Counted from the stretch's first letter, positions 45,239-55,162 are shown. The stretch is 64,000 bases of DNA from Synechococcus sp. HK01-R (GCF_014217855.1 NZ_CP059059.1:1798001-1862000); one strand, 5' to 3'. Numbers and translations are program-made. Notes: a model not told the origin generated them from the letters alone.

Positions 45239-46264
45239 TTAAGTCGGTCTGTCTCCCAGCTTTTGTCCGGCTGATGCCTGCAGTTGTTGCAGCAAGGCCT
45301 GGCCGCTGCTCCGGCCCTTTCCTTCCAGTTGGGCTTCTCGAACCAGCAGCGGGCAGCCGCTGCTGCTGACAACAAGACCAAGATCGGGACAACAGGCCAG
45401 CACCGTGCCGGGCTCCTGCTCTCCTGTGGGCCAACGACCCACCAGGGCCCGGGCTTGATCCGACAACTGGTCTTTGAGGCGATCGATCAGCGGTTCTGTG
45501 GACAGCAGTTTCAGTCGCTGGCCCTGCCAGCGGGTCACGGCGTTGGGATAAAGCCCCATCACGCGCCTATGGATGGCTAGGGCTGATGTTGTCCAGTCGA
45601 TCTGTGCATCCTCTTTGTTGAGCATGCGTGCGTAGGTCATGCCCATCTCGCCCTGGTCCTGAACTCCAAGCCGTAGCCATCGCTCTGATTCGCTGCCTGG
45701 GCCAGCGGCCTCAATCTTGGGTAAGGCTTCCACAATCAGCTCCGCCGTCAGTCGGCTGAGCCGATCAGCCAGTTGCTCGGCATTGTCCAGAATTCCAATG
45801 GCACAGCGTCGCTCTAGCAGCACAGGGCCTGTGTCCAGTCCTTCTTCCATGGCCATCACACCCACGCCCGTTTCCAGATCGCCCTCAATCAGGCTCCACT
45901 GAATCGGTCCTGCCCCACGCCAGCGGGGCAGGAGGGAACCATGGCCGTTCCAGCAGCCCAGGGGCGGCTGCTGCAGGATCGCAGGAGGAAGAATCTGACC
46001 GAAAGCCACCACCACATAGACATCAGCACCGAGCGCTGCCAGCTGCTGCTGGCATTCCAGGTCGTTGCGGATGCGTTCCGGCGTGTACACCGGCAGCTCC
46101 AGCGCCTGGGCCCTTGCCTTCACCGGTGAAGGCATCAGCTGTTTGCCACGACCACGACGACGATCCGGTTGGCTCACGACGCCAACGACGGTGTGACCTG
46201 CATCCACCAGCGCATCAAGGGTGGGCACGGCGTAGTTCGGCGTGCCCCAGTAGAGGATCTTCAC
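45239..46264 (-). CDS. fmt: Methionyl-tRNA formyltransferase
   Basis: 341 residues from GTG 46264, whose VKILYWGTPNYAVPTLDAL is the Fmt N-terminus. Formylates Met-tRNAfMet for initiation. GHGSLLPRWRGAGPIQWSLIEG carries the conserved Asn/His region (here NGHGSLLP); TGVGVMAMEEGLDTGPVLL has the catalytic Asp. The C-terminal OB domain binds the tRNA. A longer frame to 46330 runs over the PmbA gene end and is not needed. Confidence 0.95.
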   Translation of the reverse strand: MKILYWGTPNYAVPTLDALVDAGHTVVGVVSQPDRRRGRGKQLMPSPVKARAQALELPVYTPERIRNDLECQQQLAALGADVYVVVAFGQILPPAILQQPPLGCWNGHGSLLPRWRGAGPIQWSLIEGDLETGVGVMAMEEGLDTGPVLLERRCAIGILDNAEQLADRLSRLTAELIVEALPKIEAAGPGSESERWLRLGVQDQGEMGMTYARMLNKEDAQIDWTTSALAIHRRVMGLYPNAVTRWQGQRLKLLSTEPLIDRLKDQLSDQARALVGRWPTGEQEPGTVLACCPDLGLVVSSSGCPLLVREAQLEGKGRSSGQALLQQLQASAGQKLGDRPT

Positions 46265-46277
46265 CGCTTGAGTCCCC

Positions 46278-47639
46278 TTAAGCCTCGCCGGTGATGGCCA
46301 GTCCGTCGACCCAAACATGGGGGCAGACACCCTGGTGGGTCACGATCGCTTCCTCCAGATGCACGATGCCCTTCAGCACGTCTCTGAAGTCTCCGGCGAC
46401 GGTGGCCGCCTCGACGGAGATGCGTTCTCCCCCTCGAACGAGCCAACCGTCGAAGGGCAGTGAGAACGCTCCCTGACTGGCCTTGACCCCAGCGTGGAGA
46501 GCACTGAGGCTTTCGATTAAGACGAAGGTCTCGTTGCTCTGGGCGTGATGCAGATGCGTGGTTCCACTGCTGGTGCCCTCACTGGTCCCCACCTCAAACC
46601 AGTCCGGGCCAACCGAGACCTTGGCACCCAACCCGGCATGGCCAGTCGGCTCAACGCCGAAATGACGCGCCGTTGCCTCGGAATGCAGGAAATTCACCAG
46701 TGCACCGTCCTGAATCAGGCAGAGCTTGCGTGTGGGTGTTCCCTCCCCATCGAAAGGGGCTGCTCCGATGTGATCAGGATGCAGCCCGTTGTCGTGAAGG
46801 GTGAAAAAAGGAACGGCGACTTGATCCCCGATTGAGTTCTCACGGCTCAGGCTCACACCATCAAGCACTGCGCGGGCATTCACCATGCTGCTGAAGGCTC
46901 CGAGCAGGTCCAGAAATGCCTCCGGTGTGAAGCACACCAGATACCGACCCGTGTCGATCGGTTGGTAACCGAGATGGCTGATGGTGCGTTCTGCGGCTTC
47001 CTTGATACAGCCCTGCACATCCAGCTGATCACTACCGAGCGCCAGTCGGACAGCTCCGCCGCTACGGGGCTTGCGGCCGGTTTCCTCCGCCCTTGCATAG
47101 AGGTAAAGACTCGCCTGGCTCCGCTGCATCTGCCGCAGGGCACCATCGCTGTTCAGATAGATCCGCTCACTGCAGCCCTCGCTGAGTCCGTTGTAAGGAA
47201 CGGTCTCAATGGCTGCGTGGCGTTCAAGTAACTGATGCTCAGCGTCCTTGAGCGTGTTCAGAAGGGTCTGAATCCCTTGGGCTGGTTGCAAGGGGCGGTG
47301 GAGCTCCGGCGTTGGCGCTTTGGCCAGGGGTGAAAACGCTGGGATGTCCTCACTGTTGCCGTAGTCACTGGCTCGGCGTGCTCCCTGGAGTGCCCGCTCC
47401 AGTCCAGAGGCAGAGAGGTCGGTGCTGCTGGTCATACCCACCAGCCCCTTGTCGTTCCAGACGCGCACGGTGATCGAGCTGCGTTGGGACGCCTTCATCT
47501 GTTTGGCTTCTCCGCGATCCACCTGAACCGATGCGCTGGTGCTCCGGCTTGCCCCGAGGTCCCACTGGTGGATTCCCTCTCGCTGGGCAAAGGACTGAAG
47601 GTGTTCGCGCAGGGCGGCGGTATCGATGGCGTTGCTCAT
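46278..47639 (-). CDS. pmbA: TldD/PmbA-family protein (PmbA-like subunit)
   Basis: 453 residues from ATG 47639. Non-catalytic partner of TldD in the heteromeric metalloprotease that processes small peptides and, in other bacteria, microcin and CcdA. Visible marks: KASQRSSITVRVWNDKGLVG at the N-terminus and SLSRENSIGDQVAVPFFTL and ATARHFGVEPTGHAGLGA in the second half. No HExxxH, as expected for PmbA/TldE. It starts 2 bases after the tldD stop. Confidence 0.9.
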   Translation of the reverse strand: MSNAIDTAALREHLQSFAQREGIHQWDLGASRSTSASVQVDRGEAKQMKASQRSSITVRVWNDKGLVGMTSSTDLSASGLERALQGARRASDYGNSEDIPAFSPLAKAPTPELHRPLQPAQGIQTLLNTLKDAEHQLLERHAAIETVPYNGLSEGCSERIYLNSDGALRQMQRSQASLYLYARAEETGRKPRSGGAVRLALGSDQLDVQGCIKEAAERTISHLGYQPIDTGRYLVCFTPEAFLDLLGAFSSMVNARAVLDGVSLSRENSIGDQVAVPFFTLHDNGLHPDHIGAAPFDGEGTPTRKLCLIQDGALVNFLHSEATARHFGVEPTGHAGLGAKVSVGPDWFEVGTSEGTSSGTTHLHHAQSNETFVLIESLSALHAGVKASQGAFSLPFDGWLVRGGERISVEAATVAGDFRDVLKGIVHLEEAIVTHQGVCPHVWVDGLAITGEA

Positions 47640-47641
47640 GA

Positions 47642-49108
47642 TCAGCGGCCTCCCACGGTGATCGAATCCACCTTGATGTGTGGCTGCCCCACCGTGACAA
47701 AAACGCTTCCGCTCACTGAGCCGCAGAAGCCAGCAGCCAGATCCAGGTCGTCTGCACACATGGAGATCCTTGGCATCACCTCTTTCGCTTCACCGATCAA
47801 GGTGGCCCCCTTCACAGGCCTGCCAAGGGTTCCGTTTTCGATCAGGTAGCCCTCCTCCACTGAGAAGTTGAATTGACCGGTGGGGCCGACACTCCCGCCT
47901 CCCATGGATTTGCAATAAAGGCCTTTGTCGGTTGAGCTGATCAGATCTTGCGGGCTGTGCGGGCCTGCCGCGATGTAGGTGTTGCGCATGCGACTGGCGG
48001 CTGCAAAACCGTGGTTCTGGCGTCGTCCGCTACCGGTGCGGGGATGACCAGTTCGCAATTCTCCGGCGCGATCACTAAGGAACCTTTGCAGCACACCGTT
48101 CTCGATCAGAACCGTGCGCTGAGATTCCATCCCTTCATCGTCCATCGCAATGGAGCCAAAGGCGCCCTGGCTCAGGCCTTCATCAATGGCGGTAACAGCC
48201 GGATGGGCGATGGTTTCCCCGATTCGGTCCGCGAACGGTGTGGTTCCTCTCTCCACCTGGGTGGTCTCCAGTAAGTGGCCGCAGGCTTCATGGAAGATCA
48301 CCCCACCGAAACGGTTGGCGAGCACCACGGGCATTTGTCCGCCATCTACGTAGTCGGCTCGCAGCATGGTTGAAGCGCTCTGGCAGACATCAGCAGCTGA
48401 TGCATCAAGATCCCAGCTCTGGAGATCATCGGGACGATCGGTTGATCCGTAGCGGCGTCCGATGCTGGCGCGGTGATCACCGTCAGCCGCCAACACACTG
48501 AGGCCAGAGGATTGATGAAGACGAATATCTCTGGCGAACGTTCCATCACTGGCTGCCACGAGCACCTCCTGCCAGTCACGGGCGTAACTGCCGCGGCGGA
48601 CCTCGAGGTGCTGGCCAAGGCGCTGCAGAACAGCCGTGCCTTCGAGGAGCCTTTGTGTACAGAGATCAAGGTCTGGTGCGCGTCCTAACCAATCGGTCTT
48701 GCCGACGGAGAAATCGCGGAACTCTCCGAGACCGTTGAAGTTGGAGAGGTGGGCTCCCGATGCTGAGCTGAGATCCAAGCCGAGCATGGCCAGCGCCTGC
48801 TCGAGTGCCTGGAGGAGACCTGACTCACTGAGGTCATTGGTGCTGACGAACCCATCGCGGTCTCCGCGAAACACGCGCAGACCGGCACCCATCGAGAAGG
48901 CAGGGCTCACGCTGGTGATTCGATCCTGTTCCGCAAGAAGGTTGAGGTGGTCGGTGGTTTCGAGAAACACCTCCACGAGGTCAGCTCCCGCTCGCCGGCC
49001 AAGACCGAGGAGTTGTTCCAGCTTGTCTCGCCAGGGAGTCAGTGTGGGGTCCAAGCCAGTTGCCTGAACATGAGCGGGATGGGAAGCGACCAAGCCCCTC
49101 GTCTGCAT
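47642..49108 (-). CDS. tldD: TldD metalloprotease
   Basis: 488 residues. Catalytic subunit of the TldD/PmbA protease. The zinc motif HEACGHLLE (HExxxH) is preceded by [31 protein letters not shown] and [15 protein letters not shown] close the active site. Length is close to E. coli TldD. The pair tldD-pmbA is in one transcript. The acsF hairpin at 49123-49158 separates it from acsF upstream. Confidence 0.93.
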   Translation of the reverse strand: MQTRGLVASHPAHVQATGLDPTLTPWRDKLEQLLGLGRRAGADLVEVFLETTDHLNLLAEQDRITSVSPAFSMGAGLRVFRGDRDGFVSTNDLSESGLLQALEQALAMLGLDLSSASGAHLSNFNGLGEFRDFSVGKTDWLGRAPDLDLCTQRLLEGTAVLQRLGQHLEVRRGSYARDWQEVLVAASDGTFARDIRLHQSSGLSVLAADGDHRASIGRRYGSTDRPDDLQSWDLDASAADVCQSASTMLRADYVDGGQMPVVLANRFGGVIFHEACGHLLETTQVERGTTPFADRIGETIAHPAVTAIDEGLSQGAFGSIAMDDEGMESQRTVLIENGVLQRFLSDRAGELRTGHPRTGSGRRQNHGFAAASRMRNTYIAAGPHSPQDLISSTDKGLYCKSMGGGSVGPTGQFNFSVEEGYLIENGTLGRPVKGATLIGEAKEVMPRISMCADDLDLAAGFCGSVSGSVFVTVGQPHIKVDSITVGGR

Positions 49109-49122
49109 CAGCTTTCAATTAT

Positions 49123-49158
49123 GGGGAAGCGGAAAGGTCGTGGTGACCCCGCTTCCCC
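49123..49158 (-). terminator. Strong hairpin between acsF and tldD
   Basis: GGGGAAGCGG (49123-49132) pairs perfectly with CCGCTTCCCC (49149-49158), and GGTC/GACC (49136-49139, 49145-49148) extends the stem inside a 3-base bulge. It lies after the acsF stop and before the tldD start on the minus strand. The RNA following it is AU-rich (ATAATTGAAA) but has no perfect T-run. A likely transcription end or stabilising 3' structure for acsF. Confidence 0.6.
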
Positions 49159-49175
49159 TAGAACGCCGACTGATC

Positions 49176-50261
49176 TCAGCGAACGGCCGGCTGGAGCGCC
49201 TCGCTGCGCACGGGTTTCATCAGGAAGAGCGTGGCCATCTCGAGACCGTTGCCCACCCAGTAAGGAAGCTTGCGGAGCAGCTTGATCGAGGCTGGAGCTT
49301 GACTCTCGTCGGCAGCGCTCAGAGCAGCGTTGTTTTGCACCAATCGCTCCAGGCCTTCCCAGAAGCGGGGATTCTTGACATCAAGAACCACTGGGAACAC
49401 CCGGGCCGAAGTCTCATTGGTCTTGTCAATCACCACCCGGTCGTAGTCGCGCGCATCAAGACCAAGGGCCTCATAAAACTCCTTACGGGCAACGTCGCGC
49501 ACGTACATCGTCGCGAAGACGGCCAGCAGGAAGAAGCGGCACCACAGCCTGGCGGTCAAGCCACGCACGGTATCGGGCTGGGCCTTCATCAGGGCGTCGA
49601 AGAAATCGCCATGACGGTTTTCGTCCTGGCACCAATTCTCGAAGAAATTGAAGATCGGGAATATCTTGCTGTCTGGATTCTGTTCCAGGTGACGGAAGAT
49701 CGTGATGTAACGCCAGTAGCCAATCTTCTCGGACAGATAAGTGGCGTAAAAGATGAACTTCGGTTTGAAGAACGTGTATTTCTTGTTGGCAGTCAGGAAG
49801 CCGAGGTCGAGCTGTAAGCCGAAATCGCTCATCGCCTTGTTCAAGAAGCCAGCATGGCGGGCTTCGTCGCGGGCCATGTGCGCGAAGCACTCGGCGAGCA
49901 ATGGGTTGCGGTTCTTGATTCGACGGCTGAGTTCCTTGTAAAGCAGGAATCCAGAAAATTCAGAGGTGCAGCTCTGCTCCAGAAACTCAACGAAGACTTC
50001 GCGAGTTTGTGGATCGAGTTTGTCGGCTGCGCCGTCAAATTCGCCATTGCGAACGAAATGATGGCGGTTGTAATCCTTGCGGAATTCCTCGCAGATCGCC
50101 TCGAGCTCCGCCTCGTTCGGGCGGAGGTCCATGGCGGCCATGGCCTCGAAATCCGTGGTGTAAAAGCGTGGCGTGAGGATCGTGTCCTTCACGGGGTCCT
50201 TCACGGCAACGGACGAGCCGGCGTTAGCCGCAGCTTCCGTTACGGCGGTGGGAGGCACCAT
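49176..50261 (-). CDS. acsF: Mg-protoporphyrin IX monomethyl ester oxidative cyclase (AcsF)
   Basis: 361 residues. The O2-dependent di-iron enzyme that closes the fifth ring of chlorophyll. Starts with [17 protein letters not shown]. Di-iron ligands lie in [19 protein letters not shown] and [16 protein letters not shown] (E-x2-H pairs). The following [15 protein letters not shown] and the C-terminal block are as in cyanobacterial AcsF. A hallmark of an oxygenic phototroph. Confidence 0.96.
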   Translation of the reverse strand: MVPPTAVTEAAANAGSSVAVKDPVKDTILTPRFYTTDFEAMAAMDLRPNEAELEAICEEFRKDYNRHHFVRNGEFDGAADKLDPQTREVFVEFLEQSCTSEFSGFLLYKELSRRIKNRNPLLAECFAHMARDEARHAGFLNKAMSDFGLQLDLGFLTANKKYTFFKPKFIFYATYLSEKIGYWRYITIFRHLEQNPDSKIFPIFNFFENWCQDENRHGDFFDALMKAQPDTVRGLTARLWCRFFLLAVFATMYVRDVARKEFYEALGLDARDYDRVVIDKTNETSARVFPVVLDVKNPRFWEGLERLVQNNAALSAADESQAPASIKLLRKLPYWVGNGLEMATLFLMKPVRSEALQPAVR

Positions 50262-50329
50262 CGGATCTCAGTCTTGGTGACATCCATCGTAGGTGCCGCC
50301 GCCCTGCCTCCGATGGTTGATGTAACGGC

Positions 50330-50803
50330 TCAGTTGCCTCCCAGCCACTTCTGTCCGTTGAGGCGTTGCAGAAGGCGTGAGAGCAGCAGCGGGAGGCTCA
50401 TGCGCTTTTCATCAATCAGAAACGACTCCAGGAGGCTGGGTTCGGTGCCCGGGTCGGCCAGGGCAATGGTTTTGCCGGCATTGATCGAATCGTCGTTGAA
50501 GCAGAGCCAGAAGCGCCGCCCGGGCGGCAGGCTCCCCGTCACCATCCAACAGTCACCACCCACAACAGGCCGTTCACCCTGGACGAGTTCCAGGCTTTCG
50601 GGCGTGATGCCATGGCTCTGGAGGCCCTTCAGCAGGCCCGGGATCAAATCGTCATGAATGAAGCTCGTGAAGGGCTTGTCTTCCAGCTTCGGGGGTTTGA
50701 CCGGCTTGTCCTTTTTGGCGGCAGCGGACTGATCCGCCTGAGCCGGACTGGTTCCGTCAGCTTGGTTCTCCAGGGCTTTGTCTGCCTGAGGTGTTTCGCT
50801 CAC
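50330..50803 (-). CDS. DUF2996 family protein
   Basis: 157 residues from a GTG start. A disordered Lys/Ala-rich N-terminus (about 1-45) precedes the DUF2996 core: FIHDDLIPGLLKGLQSHGI, CWMVTGSLPPGRRFWLCFNDD and SLLESFLIDEKRMSLPLLLSRLLQRLNGQKWL. The family is cyanobacterial and plastid; a role in photosystem II or NDH assembly has been suggested for plant relatives, but nothing here proves it. It lies between acsF and a membrane protein gene. Confidence 0.8.
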   Translation of the reverse strand: MSETPQADKALENQADGTSPAQADQSAAAKKDKPVKPPKLEDKPFTSFIHDDLIPGLLKGLQSHGITPESLELVQGERPVVGGDCWMVTGSLPPGRRFWLCFNDDSINAGKTIALADPGTEPSLLESFLIDEKRMSLPLLLSRLLQRLNGQKWLGGN

Positions 50804-50848
50804 GGGACCGTTATCGCTGGCGGAACTGTAATCAGTGCAAGGCGGCCC

Positions 50849-51361
50849 TCACCAGTCATCGTTGACCTGGCTCGACCAGTCGTCGTGTCCCGTACCCATG
50901 GAGCTGGCTGCAGCCGTTGGTCCACGCTGCTCCCCTCGTTTGATCACCCGATAGGGCACGGCAACGGTGGGTGCTGGGTCGCGCACATCCCGTTCAGGCC
51001 AGACCTGAGGGGAGTCATTGGATGGGTTGGGCTCACGGGACCTGTGCTCGGCATCGACGTCGCCGGAACCACGACGATTTGGATCTGGCCAGGGAGCCCA
51101 GGGTTCTCTTGAAAATGGCTCTCGACGTACATGGCGTTGCAGGGGCCTCTGCTGAGTGCTGAGCAAGAAGGCGCCAGCGCCGCTCACGAGGGCGCCTCCC
51201 GCCGCCGCGATTGCGATCCAGGCGCCCAGGGGCAGCACCGGCGATCGCCAGGTCAGGAAGCGCAGGGAGCTGCTTTGGCGCCCGTTCAGGCTGGCAACAA
51301 GAGCCAGTGCCACCAACGGGGTCAGAGACGGAACCAGGAGCAGTCTCTGCAGTGGTGTCAT
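50849..51361 (-). CDS. Two-helix membrane protein with long polar tail, unknown
   Basis: 170 residues. Two hydrophobic segments (LLLVPSLTPLVALALVASL and LPLGAWIAIAAAGGALVSG) are followed by about 100 polar residues rich in Arg, Pro and Asp, probably disordered and cytoplasmic. Start ATG overlaps the ubiX stop by 4 bases, so it is translationally coupled. No family recognised. Confidence 0.6.
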   Translation of the reverse strand: MTPLQRLLLVPSLTPLVALALVASLNGRQSSSLRFLTWRSPVLPLGAWIAIAAAGGALVSGAGAFLLSTQQRPLQRHVRREPFSREPWAPWPDPNRRGSGDVDAEHRSREPNPSNDSPQVWPERDVRDPAPTVAVPYRVIKRGEQRGPTAAASSMGTGHDDWSSQVNDDW

Positions 51362-52005
51362 CGCTGATCCCCTGTCCAGCGCTGGATTGGTGCGAGATCT
51401 TCATCCAATCCGTCAAAGAGGCGAACGACCAGAAAATCGACCATGTCGTCGAGGGTTCTTGGCTGGGTGTACCAGGCGGGGATCGGAGGGGCAATCCGCG
51501 CACCAGCTTCCGCAAGGTTGGTGAGGTTGCGCAGATGAATCAGATTCCATGGCATCTCCCTTGGCGCAATCACGAGGGGACGGCCTTCCTTCAAGTGCAC
51601 ATCGGCGCAGCGCTCGACCAGGTCCGTGGCCACACCCGCGGCAATGCGCCCGACGGTGCCCATGCTGCAGGGCACGATCACCATGCCCCGAGTGCGGTAG
51701 CTGCCGCTAGCGATGTTCGCTGCCTGGTCATTGAATCGGTGGCATTGGAGGGCCCCGGTCTGGCAGTCAAGACGATCGCGCCAGAACTGTTGTTGCTGTT
51801 CGGGATCGAGTGGGACGCTTTCACCCCGCTCCGCTTTCCATACCTCATGGGCACCGCGACTGAGAACGAGATGAACGCTTCGCCCCCGTTGAAGCAACAG
51901 TTGCAGCGCCCTTTCTGCAAGCGGTTGGGCTGATGCCCCTGTCACCGCGAGCACGTAGGGGTGATCAGCGCTTTGCTGGGTGCTCGAGGCTGAGGTGGCT
52001 GGCAT
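51358..52005 (-). CDS. ubiX: Flavin prenyltransferase UbiX
   Basis: 215 residues. Makes prenyl-FMN for UbiD-type decarboxylases used in quinone synthesis. YVLAVTGASAQPLAERALQLL is the FMN site. IVPCSMGTVGRIAAGVATDLVERCADV and PLVIAPREMPWNLIHLRNL complete the site; the usual TGASG is TGASA here. It starts 12 bases after the RNase II-family gene on the same strand. Confidence 0.9.
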   Translation of the reverse strand: MPATSASSTQQSADHPYVLAVTGASAQPLAERALQLLLQRGRSVHLVLSRGAHEVWKAERGESVPLDPEQQQQFWRDRLDCQTGALQCHRFNDQAANIASGSYRTRGMVIVPCSMGTVGRIAAGVATDLVERCADVHLKEGRPLVIAPREMPWNLIHLRNLTNLAEAGARIAPPIPAWYTQPRTLDDMVDFLVVRLFDGLDEDLAPIQRWTGDQR

Positions 52006-52016
52006 GCTCGCTGTCC

Positions 52017-54362
52017 TCAGTGCTCATTCACTAAGACGGGAATCGATGCTTCCTGCCCGGATCCAGGGGCTGTGGAGACGACCTCCGCCGCGTCATCGGC
52101 ACTCGCTACGACCTCGAGATCAATCTGGTTGCGCAGCACATCCACTTTCATGATTTTCACCGTCACGGCATCCCCGAGTTGATAGCGACGCCGATTGCGA
52201 CGACCGACGAGTCGGTTCTGCCTGGAGCGGTACTCGTACCAGTCATCGTTGAGTGAACTGACGTGGACCAGTCCTTCGATCATCGAGGGTGGCAGCTCCA
52301 CAAAGAATCCGTAGCTCTGCACGCCGCTGATCACTCCGGGCTGCTCCTGGCCCACCATCGGTTCACAGTGCCGCGCCTGCATCATCGCGACGACATCCCG
52401 GCGCAATTCAGCCACCTGACGACGCCTGGCATTCAACTTTTGCAGCAGTCGCTGGGGCGCTAATTCAGAAATTTTTTGGCTCTGAGATTGGCTGAAGAGT
52501 GGCCACTCGATCCTGCTACCGCAGCCGCGTTCACCAAGGACAACCTTGTCCTTTTGTCGGACACTCGGCCGGTCCTTGCCCTCCAGAAGCACCGCTGAAA
52601 GCAACTGCTGATTGATGAGATCAGCGGCGTGCAAGGTGGGGCAGCACCAGGGTGCCGTTCGTCTGGGTGTAGAGCTCGACCTATCGGTCTCAGCACTGGC
52701 GGTCACCTCACTGTCGTCATTGGCTCCTCCTTCCCCAGGTTCTGTTGTGGCGTCGATCTCGAGGAGCGGTGCGGGAAGAGCCTGGCAGAGCTGACGGTCG
52801 AGCACACGTCGCTGGGGGCAGGATGCAATGGCCTGGGCCAGCTCCACGGGAGATGGTGTTCCGTCCTCCTCGAGTTCCAGAGGAAGCTCCAGGGCCACGG
52901 CCGCTTTGGCAACGTCCGTGAGTGCTGAGGCCTCCGCTTCCGGGGCCAACAGCTCCAGCGCCTTGACCTGGAGATCTTGGCTGTGCTGTGACCAGGTCCG
53001 ATCGGCGGCCATGACGAGAACGGCCAGAATCGACTGCGGATCTTGTTCGTTCAGCGGGCTGATCCATTGCTGACGATCTGCATCGGGCCATGAACGGCCC
53101 AGGTCTCCCAGGCTTTCAAGCTCAGGTGCCGCGAGGTCCAGCTCCAGCACTCCATTGCGGATTGCTTCGGCCTGCAGGCTGCGAGCGCAGAACAGGAGTG
53201 TTTCCAGCTGACCGATCTGGTCTTTGATCGGTTTGAGGGCTGCTGGCACGCTTCTGGCCTTTGGCTTTCGGGCGCCGAGAGCCTCGAGTTGCGCTGGGGT
53301 GATCTCGGCGACGGGCCGGATCCGGCTGAGGCAGAACAGCCAGTCACGCACATCACCCTCAGCATTGATGTCGAGCCGGAGAGTGATGGCATCCTGCTCT
53401 TCACCGACGGTGAAACGGCAGGCCTCGTCGAGGGGCCCGTTGAGCAGAGGTTGCCAAACCTCTCCAAGGCAGAGGGCTTCCCCCCGCTCCTTGATCCAGG
53501 CATCAAGAGCCTGTCCGGGTGCGAGACGTTCGGCCACGGTGGGCGCATGGACCCACAGGCGGGATCCTCCCTCGTGGGGCTCGACGTGAACCGCAGGGAG
53601 TGCCGGGGCCCCTGCGCCGCTCCAGCTCCGCAGAAGAAGACTGGGTTGATCGCAGAGCTGTTGGCGTTTTTTGGCGTTGGGAGTCTTGAGACTGGATCGA
53701 GGTGCTTCCGGTCTCTCATGCAGATTCGCCTTGGTCAGCAGGAGCTCCCGATCACCTGCGGCTCCTGCATCCAGTGGTAACGGCCTTGCTACATGACCTC
53801 GGGCTGCAAATTGCGCCACTGGGTAGCGATCAACCTTCACTTCCACAAGGGAGCCGCTGTGCTCTCCCGCTTCAGCGAGTTCAATCGTGGCCAGAAGCCT
53901 GTCATCAAGAGGCAGCGCAACAACCCTGTTCTCCTGCTGGTCGAGATGGGCGAGAAGACTTGTGGTTTGGCGCTCGAGAATGCACTGGACCCCGCCCTCC
54001 GGTGAGCGACGACGCCCACCCTCGCGGGTGACTTTCACCAGCACTCGATCGCCATTCCAGGCGTGATTGAGCTGGTGGTCGCGGATATAGATGTCTTCAC
54101 CACCGTCATCACGGATGGCAAAGCAAAAGCCTTTGCTGCTGCATCGCAGCCGGGCCTCGATCATGTCCGGATTGTCGGTCCGCTGGATCGAGCCTTCCTT
54201 CGGACAGGTGATCACACCAAGTTTTTCAAGCCCCTGAATGGCGAGTTGCAGGGTGTCTTTTTCCGAACGGTTGCTCAGTCGGAAGATCTTTTCGAGTGTT
54301 TCGGATTCAACTGAACCGGAAACAGGGACCTGGTCGAGCAGATCAGCGACCGTGAACTTCAT
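52017..54362 (-). CDS. RNase II-family protein lacking catalytic residues (Zam-like)
   Basis: 781 residues. The layout is RNase II/R: a winged N-terminal domain, cold-shock domains (RCSSKGFCFAIRDDGGEDIY), an RNB-like centre (about 240-600) and a C-terminal S1 domain (GVISGVQSYGFFVELPPSM). Where active enzymes carry IDxxDAxDFDDA, this protein reads LLRSWSGAGAPALPAVHVEP (about 244-262). Where they carry TSPIRRYADL it reads TAPWCCPTLHAADL (about 569-582). The four Asp ligands and the arginine are gone. It may bind RNA without cutting it. Cyanobacterial Zam (acetazolamide resistance) is a similar-sized paralogue; identity with Zam is from memory. Confidence 0.8.
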   Translation of the reverse strand: MKFTVADLLDQVPVSGSVESETLEKIFRLSNRSEKDTLQLAIQGLEKLGVITCPKEGSIQRTDNPDMIEARLRCSSKGFCFAIRDDGGEDIYIRDHQLNHAWNGDRVLVKVTREGGRRRSPEGGVQCILERQTTSLLAHLDQQENRVVALPLDDRLLATIELAEAGEHSGSLVEVKVDRYPVAQFAARGHVARPLPLDAGAAGDRELLLTKANLHERPEAPRSSLKTPNAKKRQQLCDQPSLLLRSWSGAGAPALPAVHVEPHEGGSRLWVHAPTVAERLAPGQALDAWIKERGEALCLGEVWQPLLNGPLDEACRFTVGEEQDAITLRLDINAEGDVRDWLFCLSRIRPVAEITPAQLEALGARKPKARSVPAALKPIKDQIGQLETLLFCARSLQAEAIRNGVLELDLAAPELESLGDLGRSWPDADRQQWISPLNEQDPQSILAVLVMAADRTWSQHSQDLQVKALELLAPEAEASALTDVAKAAVALELPLELEEDGTPSPVELAQAIASCPQRRVLDRQLCQALPAPLLEIDATTEPGEGGANDDSEVTASAETDRSSSTPRRTAPWCCPTLHAADLINQQLLSAVLLEGKDRPSVRQKDKVVLGERGCGSRIEWPLFSQSQSQKISELAPQRLLQKLNARRRQVAELRRDVVAMMQARHCEPMVGQEQPGVISGVQSYGFFVELPPSMIEGLVHVSSLNDDWYEYRSRQNRLVGRRNRRRYQLGDAVTVKIMKVDVLRNQIDLEVVASADDAAEVVSTAPGSGQEASIPVLVNEH

Positions 54363-54477
54363 CGTGGAAAGTGTGCTGGCCGGCCTTCAGGACCGGGAGA
54401 ACGATCACCCTGGAACGTTCAAGGACGAACCTCCCAAGGGAGTTCTCCAAGAATGGTGCAGCGTTGTCCGGGTGAAA

Positions 54478-54822
54478 TCAGAGTTTAGGCGAAGCCCCAT
54501 CCTCGACGTCCTGGGCTAGCTCAGCCCCTTCTTGGCCGCCTGGAAAGCCGCCAAGGAGGGGCCATAGAAGCCGAAGACCGATCACGAGGAAACCCAGGGA
54601 TGCCAACAGCTGAAGCAGATCAGCTGGTATGAAATTGGCCATTGACCCACCGGCGATGGCGCCGATGAGACTGGCCACGACAAGGGCTGAGGACGAGCCG
54701 AGAAACACCGCCAACGGCCTGTTGGATGTTCCACTGATCGCAACGGTTGCTAACTGCGTCTTGTCCCCAAGCTCCGCCAAAAACACGGTCACGAAGGTGG
54801 AGATCAGGAGCGTGAGATCCAT
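54478..54822 (-). CDS. Half-size GDT1/UPF0016 transporter, second copy
   Basis: 114 residues, about three helices. Carries the family motif FVTVFLAELGDKTQLATVA once. Full-length GDT1/Mnx has two such motifs in one chain; here each lies in its own gene. Homologues export Mn2+ or move Ca2+/Mn2+ into compartments. It lies 6 bases after the first half-size gene, so both should be made together and pair as a heterodimer. Confidence 0.85.
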   Translation of the reverse strand: MDLTLLISTFVTVFLAELGDKTQLATVAISGTSNRPLAVFLGSSSALVVASLIGAIAGGSMANFIPADLLQLLASLGFLVIGLRLLWPLLGGFPGGQEGAELAQDVEDGASPKL

Positions 54823-54828
54823 GGTTGA

Positions 54829-55131
54829 TCAGTTGTTCGCGTTTTGAAGCATCGATTGGAGGGCCTGGACCCCCAGCCAGAGTCCGAGACCCACCATCAA
54901 CAGGCCCGCCATCTGCTCGAGTCGCTCAGGTGGCAGCACCTGCGAGAGCCAGCGACCAACCAGAACCCCCACCAGGCTCGAGCAGATCAGTGCCATAGCC
55001 GCGCCGAGGAAAACGAGCCAGGGCTGGCCCGATTGGGCAGAGAGAAGCAAAGTTGCTAATTGGGTTTTGTCACCGAGCTCCGCCAGAAACACCGTGGTGA
55101 AGGTGCTGAGCAGCACGGCGGTGAAGCTCAT
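54829..55131 (-). CDS. Half-size GDT1/UPF0016 transporter, first copy
   Basis: 100 residues from ATG 55131, chosen because MSFTAVLLSTFTTVFLAELGDKTQ aligns with the start of its twin. A GAGGAG site lies upstream. An ATG at 55170 would add 13 residues and overlap the YkgJ gene. Three helices, one ELGDKTQ motif. With the next gene it makes up one full transporter, probably for manganese in or out of the thylakoid or cytoplasm. Confidence 0.82.
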   Translation of the reverse strand: MSFTAVLLSTFTTVFLAELGDKTQLATLLLSAQSGQPWLVFLGAAMALICSSLVGVLVGRWLSQVLPPERLEQMAGLLMVGLGLWLGVQALQSMLQNANN

Positions 55132-55162
55132 GGAGCCGCTGGACTCCTCAGCTCGCTGGAGT

